Below, one piece after another: positions 8,371 to 18,525 of a stretch of DNA of 64,000 nt. Source of the stretch: Maribacter_C sp047345145 (GTDB lineage: Bacteria > Bacteroidota > Bacteroidia > Flavobacteriales > Flavobacteriaceae). The first letter of the stretch is position 1. Each line of letters starts with the position of its first letter. The translations under genes were made by a program, and so were the position numbers. Under the pieces are notes generated by a model that saw nothing but the letters and a program-made list of their open reading frames with translations, was not told the origin of the DNA and did not search any database. The stretch covers positions 124,001 through 188,000 of the forward strand of contig NZ_JBLFER010000001.1 in NCBI RefSeq assembly GCF_047345145.1, written 5' to 3'.

Positions 8371-8823
8371 CCGAAGTGCTCACCAAACCTCAATCTACAG
8401 AACGTCAATAGATTCTATTTAAATATACCCATATTTTGATTCAAATTAAAAATGAAATTTCCGAATCTAATTCAAGCAGTTAATCGATAGTTTTATACGC
8501 TAAGCGATAAAAAAGTAAACCTTCATCAACATCGATACCGTAAACACCTTAAAATACTAAGTTCAACGGTTTTTTTAGGGAACTAACCAGCAATCATGTA
8601 ATTTTGCCTATTACTTTAACTATTTATCACCATTCAATATGATTATCAATAATGACCATGAATACGATTTTTCAATTTAGTTTAAGGAGAAGATATCATA
8701 GCTAGTAAAGCGAATCAACCCCAAACCGATAATTCAATGGTTTTTAAAGATCTAGATACAGAACAATTTTAAAAGGCATTTCTTTAGCAACATGGTTATA
8801 TCAATAAAATTAAAATTCCCCAA
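8371..8823. other. Long leader region upstream of the wzc-type gene
   Basis: This 453-bp stretch has no ATG-initiated gene I can support. At about 8684 there is an AAGGAG sequence followed by an open frame of 24 codons (ATAGCTAGTAAAGCG onward, with residues such as NQPQTDNSMVFKDLDTEQF) that ends at 8772. It could be a decayed small gene or chance. Promoter and leader functions for the downstream operon are likely, but I see no clear terminator-like attenuator. Confidence 0.35.
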
Positions 8824-11238
8824 ATGGACGAAGTAAATAAATCAAGCGCTGACGAGAACATCTTACGTATGCTCTTGGCAATGTTTTTACCCTATTGGCC
8901 CTTGTTTGCGTTGTTAATACCTGTTTGTATTATTGGGGCTTGGGGATACTTGAAAACTACTACACCGGTTTATGAAGCGGCTGCCACCCTTATTATTAAG
9001 GATGAAAATAAAGGAGTAGATGATTCCAAAGTATTGGAAGCAATGAACCCCTTTGATTCAAAAAAAATAGTAGAAAACGAACTTGAGATTATTAAGTCAA
9101 GGACTATTATGACTCAAGTGGTGAAAAATTTACAATTGTATGCACCTGTTTATGAGGATAAATTATATGGCTCAAAAGAAGCCTATACCACTTCACCTAT
9201 AGTTGTTGAATTAAGAAATCCTGAAAACATCGTTGAACCAGCGAGTGGCAAATCATTAAAATTTTATTTTGAATATGATTCACTCAAAAATTTAGTTAAG
9301 ATAAAAAACAAGTCTTATCCCATTGATGAGTGGGTTGAGGGACCTGTTTTTGGAGAGACTAAATTTAAATTAAATGCGAATAGATCGAGAACTGCTAAAA
9401 GAGCATTATACTTCTCGTTTGTTCATCCAAAGAATCTGACTCGCGGCCTTTTAAGTGGTTTAGAAGCTAGTCCCACCGATAAATTATCAACGGTAGTTCG
9501 ACTTACTTATCGAGACCCAATACCTCAGAGAGGTGAAAACATACTAAATCATTTGATAGCAGCTTACAATCAAAAAGCCATCTCAGACCGAGATGATCTT
9601 GCATCAAATACGCTTACCTTTATTGATGATCGTATGAAAAAAGTTGAAAAAGAGCTCAATGAGCTTGAATCTTCGATTCAACGTTTTAGGTCTGAAAAGG
9701 GTGTTGTTGACTTAAGTGAACAAGGAAAACTTTATCTATATGATGTGGGTGAATATGATCGTCAAATAGCTAGCATAAGTAGGCAACTAGCGGTATTAAA
9801 TAAAGTAGATCAATACGTAATCTCCAAGAAAAATCAAGCAGGTATTGTGCCAGCCACATTAGGGGTTGAAGACCGTGTTTTGTCCCAATTATTGGAGAAA
9901 CTATATACTTCAGAAATGGAATATGAAAAACTGCGTAAAACCACAGCGGAGAACAACCCGATTCTGACAGCAGTAGCTGACGAAATCAATAAAATAAGAC
10001 CTAGTATTCGTGAGAATATACGAAATCAAAAAAACAACCTTAGGGCAAGCTTAGGTAGTTTAAATTTTAATGCTAATCAATCCGCTTCAGCGCTTAAAAA
10101 TATTCCAGAAAAAGAACGGGCGTTGCTTGAAATAGAACGAGGCAAAGAAATTAAGAACGAGTTGTATTCTTTTTTACAACAAAAAAGAGAAGAAACCGCG
10201 CTGAGTTATGCACCTAATGGGGGTGATGGTAGAATTGTTGATTTGGCAGAATCGTCAGAGGGGCCTGTTTCACCGAAATCTTCAATAATTTATTTGGTTG
10301 CCTTAATTTTAGGTTTTGGTATCGGTTTGGGATATATCATTTTCAAAGAAATGATGAACAGAAATGTGTTATTTCGCTCTGAAATTGAAAATTCTATCAA
10401 TACACCTGTGGTACTAGAATTACCTCATTTAGATGATGTCGAAGAGTCCAAAAAACCTTCTAGTGCGTTCAGTTATATTACTAATAAACTTGGAATCAAT
10501 TTTATTTTTTCTTCAAATAAAAAAACCTCTGAAATCAAACAAAATGAAGCCGTGCTTCTAAATCATTTTAGGCAACTTGGTTCTTCAATGGGGCTTTACG
10601 ATCGTAATTTTACAAAAAAGAAAATTTTAATCACTTCAAGTATTGAAGGTGAAGGTAAAAGTTTCGTAGGTACAAATCTTGCCTATTGCCTCGCTCAATC
10701 AGGTAAAAAAGTTGCTCTGGTTGACATGGATTTTTTAAAGCCGCAAACATCGAGGTCCTTTGGAATTCTGAAACATAAAGGTGTTTTAGATTATCTGTCA
10801 TACCAAGCTGACTACAAGGAGATTTTGACTAATTCTCATGGAAATAAAAACTTATTTATAGTTCCTGTTGGAAATAGGGTTGATGATCATACGCAACTTC
10901 TTTTGAATGGAAAATTAGATGTTCTCTTTGAAGAACTTTCTGATGAATTTGATTACGTGATTATTGATTCGGCTCCTGTGAATCTTGTTGCTGATGTAAA
11001 ACTATTGGCAGATTATTGTGATGAAACGATTTACGTTATACTTCAGGGCAAAACACCGTTGAAGGTTCTAAGACACTTAGACGATTCTGAAACTTTGAAG
11101 AATCTTAAAAATGTGTCTGTTGTTTTTAATGGAATAAAACAAAGAGGACTCGTAAAGGGTAATTATAATTATGGCTACGGTTATAACACAAATTTATATG
11201 AAGAAGAATATGGTTCTGAAATAGCATCAAAATTGTAA
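8824..11238 (+). CDS. Wzc-type polysaccharide co-polymerase / tyrosine autokinase
   Basis: An 804-aa inner-membrane protein that controls chain length and export of capsule or exopolysaccharide through cyclic autophosphorylation. Order of parts: first membrane helix about 18-40, a large periplasmic Wzz/GumC-type region with coiled coil (roughly 240-460), second helix about 487-508, then a cytoplasmic BY-kinase. The kinase has Walker A SSIEGEGKS near 604, Walker A' VALVDMDF near 631 and Walker B DYVIIDSAP near 710. A tyrosine cluster (NYNYGYGYNTNLYEEEY) at about 780-797 is the usual autophosphorylation tail. The outer-membrane partner (Wza/OPX) and the cognate phosphatase are not in this window and may lie to the left. 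It heads the plus-strand biosynthesis operon. Confidence 0.93.
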   Translation: MDEVNKSSADENILRMLLAMFLPYWPLFALLIPVCIIGAWGYLKTTTPVYEAAATLIIKDENKGVDDSKVLEAMNPFDSKKIVENELEIIKSRTIMTQVVKNLQLYAPVYEDKLYGSKEAYTTSPIVVELRNPENIVEPASGKSLKFYFEYDSLKNLVKIKNKSYPIDEWVEGPVFGETKFKLNANRSRTAKRALYFSFVHPKNLTRGLLSGLEASPTDKLSTVVRLTYRDPIPQRGENILNHLIAAYNQKAISDRDDLASNTLTFIDDRMKKVEKELNELESSIQRFRSEKGVVDLSEQGKLYLYDVGEYDRQIASISRQLAVLNKVDQYVISKKNQAGIVPATLGVEDRVLSQLLEKLYTSEMEYEKLRKTTAENNPILTAVADEINKIRPSIRENIRNQKNNLRASLGSLNFNANQSASALKNIPEKERALLEIERGKEIKNELYSFLQQKREETALSYAPNGGDGRIVDLAESSEGPVSPKSSIIYLVALILGFGIGLGYIIFKEMMNRNVLFRSEIENSINTPVVLELPHLDDVEESKKPSSAFSYITNKLGINFIFSSNKKTSEIKQNEAVLLNHFRQLGSSMGLYDRNFTKKKILITSSIEGEGKSFVGTNLAYCLAQSGKKVALVDMDFLKPQTSRSFGILKHKGVLDYLSYQADYKEILTNSHGNKNLFIVPVGNRVDDHTQLLLNGKLDVLFEELSDEFDYVIIDSAPVNLVADVKLLADYCDETIYVILQGKTPLKVLRHLDDSETLKNLKNVSVVFNGIKQRGLVKGNYNYGYGYNTNLYEEEYGSEIASKL

Positions 11239-11292
11239 ATGAAATCTTGAGAGTTATCGCTTTATTGTAGTGGTTGGAAGAATAAAATAATC

Positions 11293-11991
11293 ATGAAAGA
11301 ACAATTAAAGTCTTTTGTAAAGCAGTCCCCCTTTCTATTGAAAACAATTAGAAACATACGAGAGGGTAAACTCTTTAAAAAACCATATTCTAAATCCGTA
11401 AAGGGAAAGAATAACATCCTGAAAATTAAAACTTCTGCACGATTAAATAATTGCAAAATAGATGTTGTCGGTAATTCAAATCAAATTACCATTGAAAGCG
11501 AAAGCCTTTTAAATAATGTTATCATATTTATTAGAGGTAACAATAATCAGATTACTATTTCGAAAGAAGTGAAGTTTAATCGTAGCGGAGAATTATGGAT
11601 TGAGGACGATTTTTGTGAGTTATATATTGGCGAAAATTCAACCTTTGAGGAGACGCATATTGCTGTAACAGAACCAAATTCAAAAATTACAATTGGCATC
11701 GACTGCATGTTCGCAAATGACATTGATATTAGAACAGGTGATTCGCATTCGATTATCGATACCAAAAGTAACAAGAGAATTAATCACGCCCAAGACGTTG
11801 TCATAGCCGATCATGTATGGGTAGGCGCTCATACTTCAATACTTAAAGGATCAGGTTTAGCAACCAATTCTATTGTGGCTACAAGATCTGTGGTAACCAA
11901 ACGTTTTGAAGAGCAGGGGGTGCTAATTGCCGGAATACCTGCAAAAGTTATTAAACAAGATATTACATGGGATAGAAAAAGAATTTACTAG
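11293..11991 (+). CDS. Left-handed beta-helix (hexapeptide) acyltransferase
   Basis: A 232-aa protein whose central and C-terminal parts form irregular hexapeptide-repeat turns (IGENSTFEETHIAV, ITIGIDCMFANDIDIRTGD), ending with the acetyltransferase-type signature VWVGAHTSILKGSGLATNSIV and GIPAKVIKQ. These are typical of O-acetyltransferases of the WbbJ/maltose-acetyltransferase type using acetyl-CoA. The likely active-site histidine lies in the GDSHSI segment. The first 45 residues are basic and may be a membrane-associating helix. It lies 54 nt after wzc and upstream of wzx, so acetylation of the repeat unit is inferred. The acceptor sugar is unknown. Confidence 0.85.
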   Translation: MKEQLKSFVKQSPFLLKTIRNIREGKLFKKPYSKSVKGKNNILKIKTSARLNNCKIDVVGNSNQITIESESLLNNVIIFIRGNNNQITISKEVKFNRSGELWIEDDFCELYIGENSTFEETHIAVTEPNSKITIGIDCMFANDIDIRTGDSHSIIDTKSNKRINHAQDVVIADHVWVGAHTSILKGSGLATNSIVATRSVVTKRFEEQGVLIAGIPAKVIKQDITWDRKRIY

Positions 11992-12045
11992 ATACTATTC
12001 AACCTGAAATTTCCTTTAACAAGACCAAAAACATACCCAATCAGT

Positions 12046-13416
12046 TTGATTCAAAAACTAATTCAAAAAATCAAAAATGCCTTTTTCGGAGGGCACGAAC
12101 GAACCGTCAAGGCTAATAAAAATATTTTATTCTCCTTTGTAATAAAGGTGGTTAGTATTGTTATAAGCTTAGTTGTAGTGCCACTTACGCTCAACTATGT
12201 TAACCCCTCTCGATATGGTATTTGGCTTACGCTTAGCTCGATTGTAGCTTGGTTCAGTTTTTTTGATATTGGTATAACCCATGGTTTGAGAAATAAATAT
12301 GCCGAAGCAAGGGCGAAAGGTGATACTAAAAGTGCTCAGATATATATAAGTACTACTTACGGAATACTAGCTATTGTTTTCGTGTCGATTTGGCTATTAT
12401 TTTTAGTAGTCAATCCATTTTTAGACTGGTCTGATTTATTAAAACTATCGCCAGAATATAGTTCTGATGTTTCAAAACTCGCATTAATAGTTTTCACCTA
12501 TTTCTGTATGCAATTTGTACTACGAACCATTACAACCATTATTTCTGCAGATCAAGAGCCTGCTAAAGCTTCCCTAATTGATGTAATTGGGCAAATCATT
12601 TCTTTGATAGTCATAGTTATACTAGTCAAAACTACCGAAGGCTCATTGGTCTATTTAGGTCTTGCGCTTTGTGTATCACCACTTTTGGCGCTCATAGGAG
12701 CAAATATTTTCTTTTTCAAAGGGAAATATCGTGAATTTAGACCGACTATTTCTAAAGTGAAATTCTCATATGCGAAGAGCCTATTTAATCTAGGGGTTGT
12801 GTTCTTCATTATTCAAATCGCCGGATTAATACAGTTTGAATCCGCTAATATTATTATATCAAGAAACTTTGGCCCGGCTGATGTTACTGACTATAATATT
12901 GTGTTTAAATACTTTGGAGTGTTAAGTATGGGTTTTACTATTTTTCTAACACCATTTTGGTCAGCTGCTACTGAAGCTTATGTAAAAAATGATATTGGTT
13001 GGATAAAAGAAAGTATGAAGAAATATAACATACTTAATATTTTCTTTGTTCTAGTTGGCATAATCATGCTCTTTTTCGCCGATTCCATCTATGATTTATG
13101 GCTAGGGAAGGATACCGTTCAAATTGACTATTTATTATCGCTGTGGGGTCTTATATTTTTTACGGTTTCCATTTTTGGATCAAAGTATGTGAGTTTCCTG
13201 AATGGCATAAGTGCACTTCGCCTACAGTTTTGGGCAAGTATAATAAGTCCTATTTTGTACATAGCGTTAACTTTGCTTTTTATTCAATATTTTGAAATGG
13301 GTGTTTATGCACTATTTGTAGCATCAGTTATCGCCAATTTTAATGCTTTCATTTTGGCGCCTATTCAATATCATATGATCATTAACAAAGGCAAAAAAGG
13401 TATTTGGATTCGCTAA
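12046..13416 (+). CDS. Wzx-type oligosaccharide flippase
   Basis: A 456-aa polytopic membrane protein of the MATE/MVF-like polysaccharide transporter family, with about 12 to 14 hydrophobic helices. It would flip the undecaprenyl-linked repeat unit across the inner membrane. The N-terminus (FFGGHERTVKANKNILFSF) and the YGIWLTLSSIVAWFSFFDIG segment are typical of Bacteroidota Wzx proteins. There is no in-frame ATG before the conserved region; the start is a TTG at 12046 (read as MIQKLIQK), which I accept because the residues after it look conserved. It lies 54 nt after the acyltransferase and 25 nt before the next glycosyltransferase. Confidence 0.9.
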   Translation: MIQKLIQKIKNAFFGGHERTVKANKNILFSFVIKVVSIVISLVVVPLTLNYVNPSRYGIWLTLSSIVAWFSFFDIGITHGLRNKYAEARAKGDTKSAQIYISTTYGILAIVFVSIWLLFLVVNPFLDWSDLLKLSPEYSSDVSKLALIVFTYFCMQFVLRTITTIISADQEPAKASLIDVIGQIISLIVIVILVKTTEGSLVYLGLALCVSPLLALIGANIFFFKGKYREFRPTISKVKFSYAKSLFNLGVVFFIIQIAGLIQFESANIIISRNFGPADVTDYNIVFKYFGVLSMGFTIFLTPFWSAATEAYVKNDIGWIKESMKKYNILNIFFVLVGIIMLFFADSIYDLWLGKDTVQIDYLLSLWGLIFFTVSIFGSKYVSFLNGISALRLQFWASIISPILYIALTLLFIQYFEMGVYALFVASVIANFNAFILAPIQYHMIINKGKKGIWIR

Positions 13417-13441
13417 TGACAAACGCATTGAAAACAAAGTA

Positions 13442-14635
13442 ATGAAGAACGATAGTTTTAGAAAAAGGCTTACAGAAAAGCTATGGTATACCTTTAGAGA
13501 TCGGTTCTATTCGGAGCGAGTTGAAGACATGCCAGTTATTCAAAACATCAACTTTACAGCAACAAGACCTCAAAAGAAAGCAATAATAAGCTACTTAACC
13601 ACCAGTTACATCGCTGATTGGGGCAACCAAAATATTGGCCGAACACAACCATTAGAAATTTTATCGATAGTAAAAGTTTTATCTGATCTTAACTATACAA
13701 TCGATATTGTAAATTGTAATGACTTAAATGCCCTTCCTATAGTGGCAGCTAAGGAATATGATCTCATTTTTGGTTTTGGAGAAGTGTTTTATCAACTTAC
13801 GCTTAAGCACCCAAATGCAATGTCAATAATTTATATGACAGAACATCACCCTGACTTTGCAGACCGCGAAGAGAAAAAGCGTATCGCTTATTTCTACGAA
13901 CGTCATAGAAAAAAAGCACGAATTGTTAGAAGTGGAAATTTCTATAAATCCCATTATTTTGATCAACGATACTCTGCTGTTATCACGATGAGTGAAGTTG
14001 AACCTTACTTAAAAGAGTATGAAAATCTGTTCGCCATATTTCCTACGGGTATGATGAATACGAATTTCGTGTTTGAATCAAAAGAGCACGATACCGCAAG
14101 AAAACACTTCTTGTGGTTAGGTTCATATGGTGCAGTGCATAAAGGGCTTGATTTATTGTTAGATGTCTTTGAGAATAGAGAGGATATTATTTTACATATT
14201 GCGGGCCTATCAGAAGAGGATGAAAAACTTTTAAAGCCTAGTAAAAAAAGGAATATCATTAATCATGGCTATCTAAATATACAGAGTACTGCTTTTCTTG
14301 AGGTGGTAGCGAAGTGCAGCTTTATTGCATTGCCCTCATGTTCAGAAGCTTGCTCGACATCTATTACTACAGGAATGATCCATGGTCTAATACCAGTTGT
14401 AATGGAAGATTCGGGTTTCAATCGATTAGAAGAAAACGCTATTTTTCTTAAAGATTTTAAAATTTCTTATTTGGATAAGGAGCTCACAAAGATTTCGGAA
14501 ATACCTGCTGATGATTTACAAATATTTAGTAAGAAGGTTTATGATTTTGCCAGGCAATATTTTGTTTTGAACTACTTCGAATCCAAATTAAAACAAATCA
14601 TGAATACGGTCTTAGAAACTCAGAAACATGGTTAA
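13442..14635 (+). CDS. Glycosyltransferase (GT-B fold, group 1-like)
   Basis: A 397-aa predicted cytoplasmic glycosyltransferase. The C-terminal half has HFLWLGSYGAVHKGLDLLLD, then HIAGLSEEDEKLL, and a donor-site region SCSEACSTSITTGMIHGLIP that matches the E-x7-E-type region of GT4 enzymes in position, with Ser/Cys-rich variation. The N-terminal half is a Rossmann-like acceptor domain (STTSYIADWGNQNIGRT and following). It overlaps the next glycosyltransferase by 8 nt (ATGGTTAA junction), indicating translational coupling. Substrate specificity cannot be read. Confidence 0.85.
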   Translation: MKNDSFRKRLTEKLWYTFRDRFYSERVEDMPVIQNINFTATRPQKKAIISYLTTSYIADWGNQNIGRTQPLEILSIVKVLSDLNYTIDIVNCNDLNALPIVAAKEYDLIFGFGEVFYQLTLKHPNAMSIIYMTEHHPDFADREEKKRIAYFYERHRKKARIVRSGNFYKSHYFDQRYSAVITMSEVEPYLKEYENLFAIFPTGMMNTNFVFESKEHDTARKHFLWLGSYGAVHKGLDLLLDVFENREDIILHIAGLSEEDEKLLKPSKKRNIINHGYLNIQSTAFLEVVAKCSFIALPSCSEACSTSITTGMIHGLIPVVMEDSGFNRLEENAIFLKDFKISYLDKELTKISEIPADDLQIFSKKVYDFARQYFVLNYFESKLKQIMNTVLETQKHG

Positions 14636-15866
14636 AGTAGTCCACTTACAAACACATTTACCTTCTTCAGGTAATGCTGCTTTTCGCCTGCATCAAGCGT
14701 TAGGTAAAGGTGGTGTGCAATCAAGTATGTTGTCTTTAACCTCAGATGTTGGGGCAAACGCTAATCTTGACCACCTAAATTTAAAGGCCTCGATCATTGC
14801 AAGATTGAATAGTAAATTTCACAATCGCCATAATAAAAAGGTTATCGAGAAATTTGGTTTGTTCTCGTATCCTGTGTTAGGCAATGATGTTTCGAAACAC
14901 CAATTTGTTGTTGAAGCTGATATCATTTATGTGCATTGGGTTCTTGCAGGATTCTTGAACTTCTCAGGGCTTGAAGAACTCATGAAATTAGGGAAGCCAA
15001 TTATTTTTTTTATGCACGATATGTGGACTATAACAGGTGGTTGTCATCATAGTTTTACGTGCACCAAGTTTTCAGAAACTTGCAGTAGTTGTCAAATGTT
15101 CGAAAATGCTAAAACAAATGGACTTCCTGCAAAAGAACTAAAGAAAAAGTATCAATTATATAGCAAATACGATAATCTAAACTTTGTTTCGCCTAGTCGT
15201 TGGCTTTATGAACTTGCCAAAAATTCAGTTTTAACAAAAGAGAAACCAATTTTTCATATCCCTAATCTTGTTGACGCAACAATTTTTAAGCCTTCGGATA
15301 AAAAAGCAGCTAGGCAAATTTTAAACTTGCCACGTACGGGCACCTTAATAGGTTTTGGTGCTATTTCACCAAAAAGCCCCTATAAAGGTTGGTCTTATTT
15401 AAGGGAAGCTTTAGAGTTAGTAGCAAAGAAAGAAAGACCAGAAAATATTGATGTAGTTATCTTTGGTAGCGATTATGATGAAGAAATAGAGAAGGCCTTA
15501 CCTTTTAAATGCCATTTCGTGGGTCGCTTGCGTGATGAATATTCAGCCGCATTGGTTTATAACGCTGTCGATCTTTTCGTGGCCCCTTCTCTCGCAGAAA
15601 CATTTGGTCTGGTTATTCTAGAATCCTTAAGATGCGGTACACCTGTTGTAGCTTTTGAAACTGGCGGTATACCCGAATTGATAGATCATAAAAAGAACGG
15701 CTACCTAGCGAAATACAGAGACAGTTTAGATCTAGCGGAGGGAATTTCATTCTGTCTTACAAAATTGAGCAAAGTTGATGCCTTACCAGAATTTGATACA
15801 GAAGTAATTGTTAAACAACATTTAGAGCTTTACAAGCAGATAGCATCAAATAAAGTAATTGGTTGA
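14628..15866 (+). CDS. GT4-family glycosyltransferase, WcaC-like
   Basis: A 412-aa GT4 enzyme. The N-terminal segment VHLQTHLPSSGNAAFRLHQAL begins the acceptor domain. HDMWTITGGCHHSFTC and a following C-x2-C (CSSC) give a cysteine/histidine-rich loop seen in colanic-acid WcaC-like transferases. The donor half has KSPYKGWSYLREAL and LAETFGLVILESLRCGTP with the E-x7-E motif, then GGIPELIDHKKNGYLA. It is coupled to both neighbours by very short spacing or overlap and probably adds one sugar to the lipid-linked repeat unit. Which sugar is unknown. Confidence 0.9.
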   Translation: MVKVVHLQTHLPSSGNAAFRLHQALGKGGVQSSMLSLTSDVGANANLDHLNLKASIIARLNSKFHNRHNKKVIEKFGLFSYPVLGNDVSKHQFVVEADIIYVHWVLAGFLNFSGLEELMKLGKPIIFFMHDMWTITGGCHHSFTCTKFSETCSSCQMFENAKTNGLPAKELKKKYQLYSKYDNLNFVSPSRWLYELAKNSVLTKEKPIFHIPNLVDATIFKPSDKKAARQILNLPRTGTLIGFGAISPKSPYKGWSYLREALELVAKKERPENIDVVIFGSDYDEEIEKALPFKCHFVGRLRDEYSAALVYNAVDLFVAPSLAETFGLVILESLRCGTPVVAFETGGIPELIDHKKNGYLAKYRDSLDLAEGISFCLTKLSKVDALPEFDTEVIVKQHLELYKQIASNKVIG

Positions 15867-15867
15867 A

Positions 15868-17166
15868 ATGGCAAATTCTCCTAAAGAAATATTTAGAGTG
15901 CTAGGTGCAGATTTTCACCAGAAACCGGTGTACTACTATTTTTGGGGCGGTATTTTACTTTATATGCTTGGTTTTGCTCTTTCTACACTACCAAACCCAA
16001 TTTATATCATCTGCGATGTATTGAGATTGGTGGGTATATTGATTTTTGCCACTTCTGGCTATCAGATGATATCCTATTCCTTTCAAGATAAATATCTCAA
16101 AATCATATTTACGCTATATATTTTTTGGATGGGGGTAACTGTTTTTAGAGGTTTAAAATTAGAATATGAATTTACCAAAGATTTACTTTTCAACCCATTT
16201 GGTGGGTTATTTCTATATTTTACACCTTTGTTTTTACTCTTTCCGAAAACCCACTTGTTCTATAAAGCTACCTTTAAAGCACTGATTTTTGCCGCCTTGC
16301 TCTTCGGTATTTTCATGTTGTATTCTTCAATTGATCTTCTTGATTTGAAATACGAATTAGGGCGAGATAGGCTTGAATATTATGTTAAATTATTAGGTCT
16401 TCCAGTGGGGTTCCTTGTATTGACTTATCCATACCACAATAAACAACGCAGATTTATAGCATTCTTTGTCATATTGTTGGTAGTATTATCAGCAACCTAT
16501 AGGGCTAGAAGAGGATTAATGTTTATGTCTGGTACGGTATTCATTTTCACCTCATTTATTTACATCCTAAAAAATAAAAAACAATTTTTGACCATCTTTT
16601 TTGGTGCATTGTTAACCGTATTGTTCTCCGGTTATGCCTATTCACTTTTTGGCGCAGGAGATTCAGTTATAGTCAATAAAGTTACCGAACGCTTAGATGA
16701 AGATACGCGCACTGGGGTAGAGGAATATTATTATGCTGATATGCAGGTACGAGATTGGATTATTGGTAGGGGCATGAGTGGTCTGGTCGCTGCACCCATA
16801 GATGTTGATCCCTCAGAAGAGCATCCCGGATATAGAGATGGTGTTGAAACCGATTATCTTACCATCATTTTAAAGGGAGGTTTGATTAGTCTTGGGTTAT
16901 TGTTATTGATTGCCATACCAGCTATGATCAAAGGTTTGTTCTTTTCAAAAAACTTGCTTTCAAAAGCTGCTGGTTTTTGGATTTTACTTTGGCTTGTCTC
17001 ACTCTATCCTTCTACTGTAACATCATTTACCTTGAACTATATGTTGGTTTGGATTTCAATTGGAATTTGCTTTTCGGACACCATTCGCTTGAGCTCAGAG
17101 AATACTATAATAAAATACTTATCTGGAACAAAGCAAAACGCAGAAGTCAAAAAGAAATATTCGTAA
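15868..17166 (+). CDS. O-antigen ligase/polymerase-like membrane protein (Wzy role)
   Basis: A protein of about 432 aa with about 10 to 12 hydrophobic helices and a large periplasmic loop near residues 265-325 (VTERLDEDTRTGVEEYYYAD, then RDWIIGRGMSGLV). That arrangement is typical of Wzy polymerases and O-antigen ligases. It sits between glycosyltransferase genes downstream of wzx, so repeat-unit polymerisation is the natural inference. Direct sequence recognition is weak, as always for Wzy. A TTG at 15859 would add three residues and overlap the upstream stop; I prefer the ATG at 15868, immediately after that stop. Confidence 0.75.
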   Translation: MANSPKEIFRVLGADFHQKPVYYYFWGGILLYMLGFALSTLPNPIYIICDVLRLVGILIFATSGYQMISYSFQDKYLKIIFTLYIFWMGVTVFRGLKLEYEFTKDLLFNPFGGLFLYFTPLFLLFPKTHLFYKATFKALIFAALLFGIFMLYSSIDLLDLKYELGRDRLEYYVKLLGLPVGFLVLTYPYHNKQRRFIAFFVILLVVLSATYRARRGLMFMSGTVFIFTSFIYILKNKKQFLTIFFGALLTVLFSGYAYSLFGAGDSVIVNKVTERLDEDTRTGVEEYYYADMQVRDWIIGRGMSGLVAAPIDVDPSEEHPGYRDGVETDYLTIILKGGLISLGLLLLIAIPAMIKGLFFSKNLLSKAAGFWILLWLVSLYPSTVTSFTLNYMLVWISIGICFSDTIRLSSENTIIKYLSGTKQNAEVKKKYS

Positions 17167-17190
17167 AACGCTCTAGTAACTAAAAATTTT

Positions 17191-18525
17191 ATGTCATTAC
17201 CTAAAGTACTTATACTTAATCAACCATTTGTTACTGATACTGGAGGTGGAATTACCTTATCAAATCTTTTCTCAGGTTGGGATAAAGATAAATTGGCGGT
17301 TGCGTGCCTTGGCTATGTGTTAACTCCTCATATTGACCCAACAATATGCAATAACTATTATCAGCTGGGTGATGATGAGCGAAACTGGGTTTTTCCTTTG
17401 AATATCTTAAGTAGAACGTATAAAAGTGGTCCTATAAAATTTACAGATACTTCCAAAAAGAATGTTGTCGAAGAAGCCACTAAATCCAAAACCCGAGTGG
17501 GCTTTCTAAACAGATACTTAAATCCCTTTTTGGAGTATACGAGTCTTTCACAAATAATTTCAAAAACAACCTTGTCACCTAAATTTAAAGCATGGCTTGA
17601 TGAATATTCTCCAGACGTAGTTTATGTACAATGTTCTACTCGTGAAAGTATTTTATTCTGTATTGAGGTTTTAAATTATCTAAAAAAGCCGAGTGTTTTT
17701 CATATGATGGATGATTGGCCAATGCTTATTGGTGTGAAGGGTCTTTTTAGTTCATATTGGAAAAATAAAATTGATAAAGAATTCAGGACTTTACTTAAGT
17801 CAATAGATACACATCTGGGCATTTGTGATTACATGGCAGACGCATACAAAAAGAGATATGGTTTTGACTTTGTAACCTTTCATAATCCCATTGACCTCGA
17901 ATTCTGGCAGCAGGGACAAAAACAAGAATATGAGTTGAGTAGCTCACCAAAATTGATGTATGCGGGTCGTATCGGACTAGGTATTGATGATTCATTGAAA
18001 ACCATTGCTAAGGCTATAGCAATAATAAATGCGGAGATGCAAATGAATATGCAATTTGTGATCCAGTCGCTCGCTCCACCAGTTTGGATAAAAAATTATC
18101 CAGTAGTGAAACATAAAAGTTTTGTGCCCTATTCGCAATTACCTTATGAATTTGGCTCTCCAGATTTTTTAATTTTACCCTATGATTTTAGTCCTGAGTC
18201 TTTGGCTTACATCAAATATTCGATGCCGACTAAAGCTTCTGAATACATGGCAAGTGGAACACCTATTATAATTTATGCACCACATGAAACAGCTTTGGTA
18301 GATTATGCTAATCAAAGCAAATGGGCAACTATTGTAACTGATAAAGAAGAAAATAAATTAATTGAAGGGTTGAAAAAAATGATTTTGGACAAGAATTATC
18401 GACGAAAGCTGGCAGAAACAGCAAAGGAGGTGGCAATTCAAAGACATGACATTCGAACTGTAACCAAAGATTTCCAAAAAATATTGGCCGATACGGCGTC
18501 GAAAATTAAAAAAGTATCGTATTAA
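17191..18525 (+). CDS. Glycosyltransferase (GT4-like)
   Basis: A 444-aa predicted GT-B glycosyltransferase. The N-terminus KVLILNQPFVTDTGGGITLSN has the glycine-rich loop common in GT4 acceptor domains. The region KLMYAGRIGLGIDDSLKTI opens the donor domain, and SMPTKASEYMASGTPIIIYAPHE lies where GT4 enzymes bind the nucleotide-sugar. It is 24 nt after the polymerase-like gene and appears to be the last gene of the wzc-wzx-GT-GT-wzy-GT operon, followed by a 309-bp gap. No terminator hairpin is obvious after it. Confidence 0.85.
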   Translation: MSLPKVLILNQPFVTDTGGGITLSNLFSGWDKDKLAVACLGYVLTPHIDPTICNNYYQLGDDERNWVFPLNILSRTYKSGPIKFTDTSKKNVVEEATKSKTRVGFLNRYLNPFLEYTSLSQIISKTTLSPKFKAWLDEYSPDVVYVQCSTRESILFCIEVLNYLKKPSVFHMMDDWPMLIGVKGLFSSYWKNKIDKEFRTLLKSIDTHLGICDYMADAYKKRYGFDFVTFHNPIDLEFWQQGQKQEYELSSSPKLMYAGRIGLGIDDSLKTIAKAIAIINAEMQMNMQFVIQSLAPPVWIKNYPVVKHKSFVPYSQLPYEFGSPDFLILPYDFSPESLAYIKYSMPTKASEYMASGTPIIIYAPHETALVDYANQSKWATIVTDKEENKLIEGLKKMILDKNYRRKLAETAKEVAIQRHDIRTVTKDFQKILADTASKIKKVSY

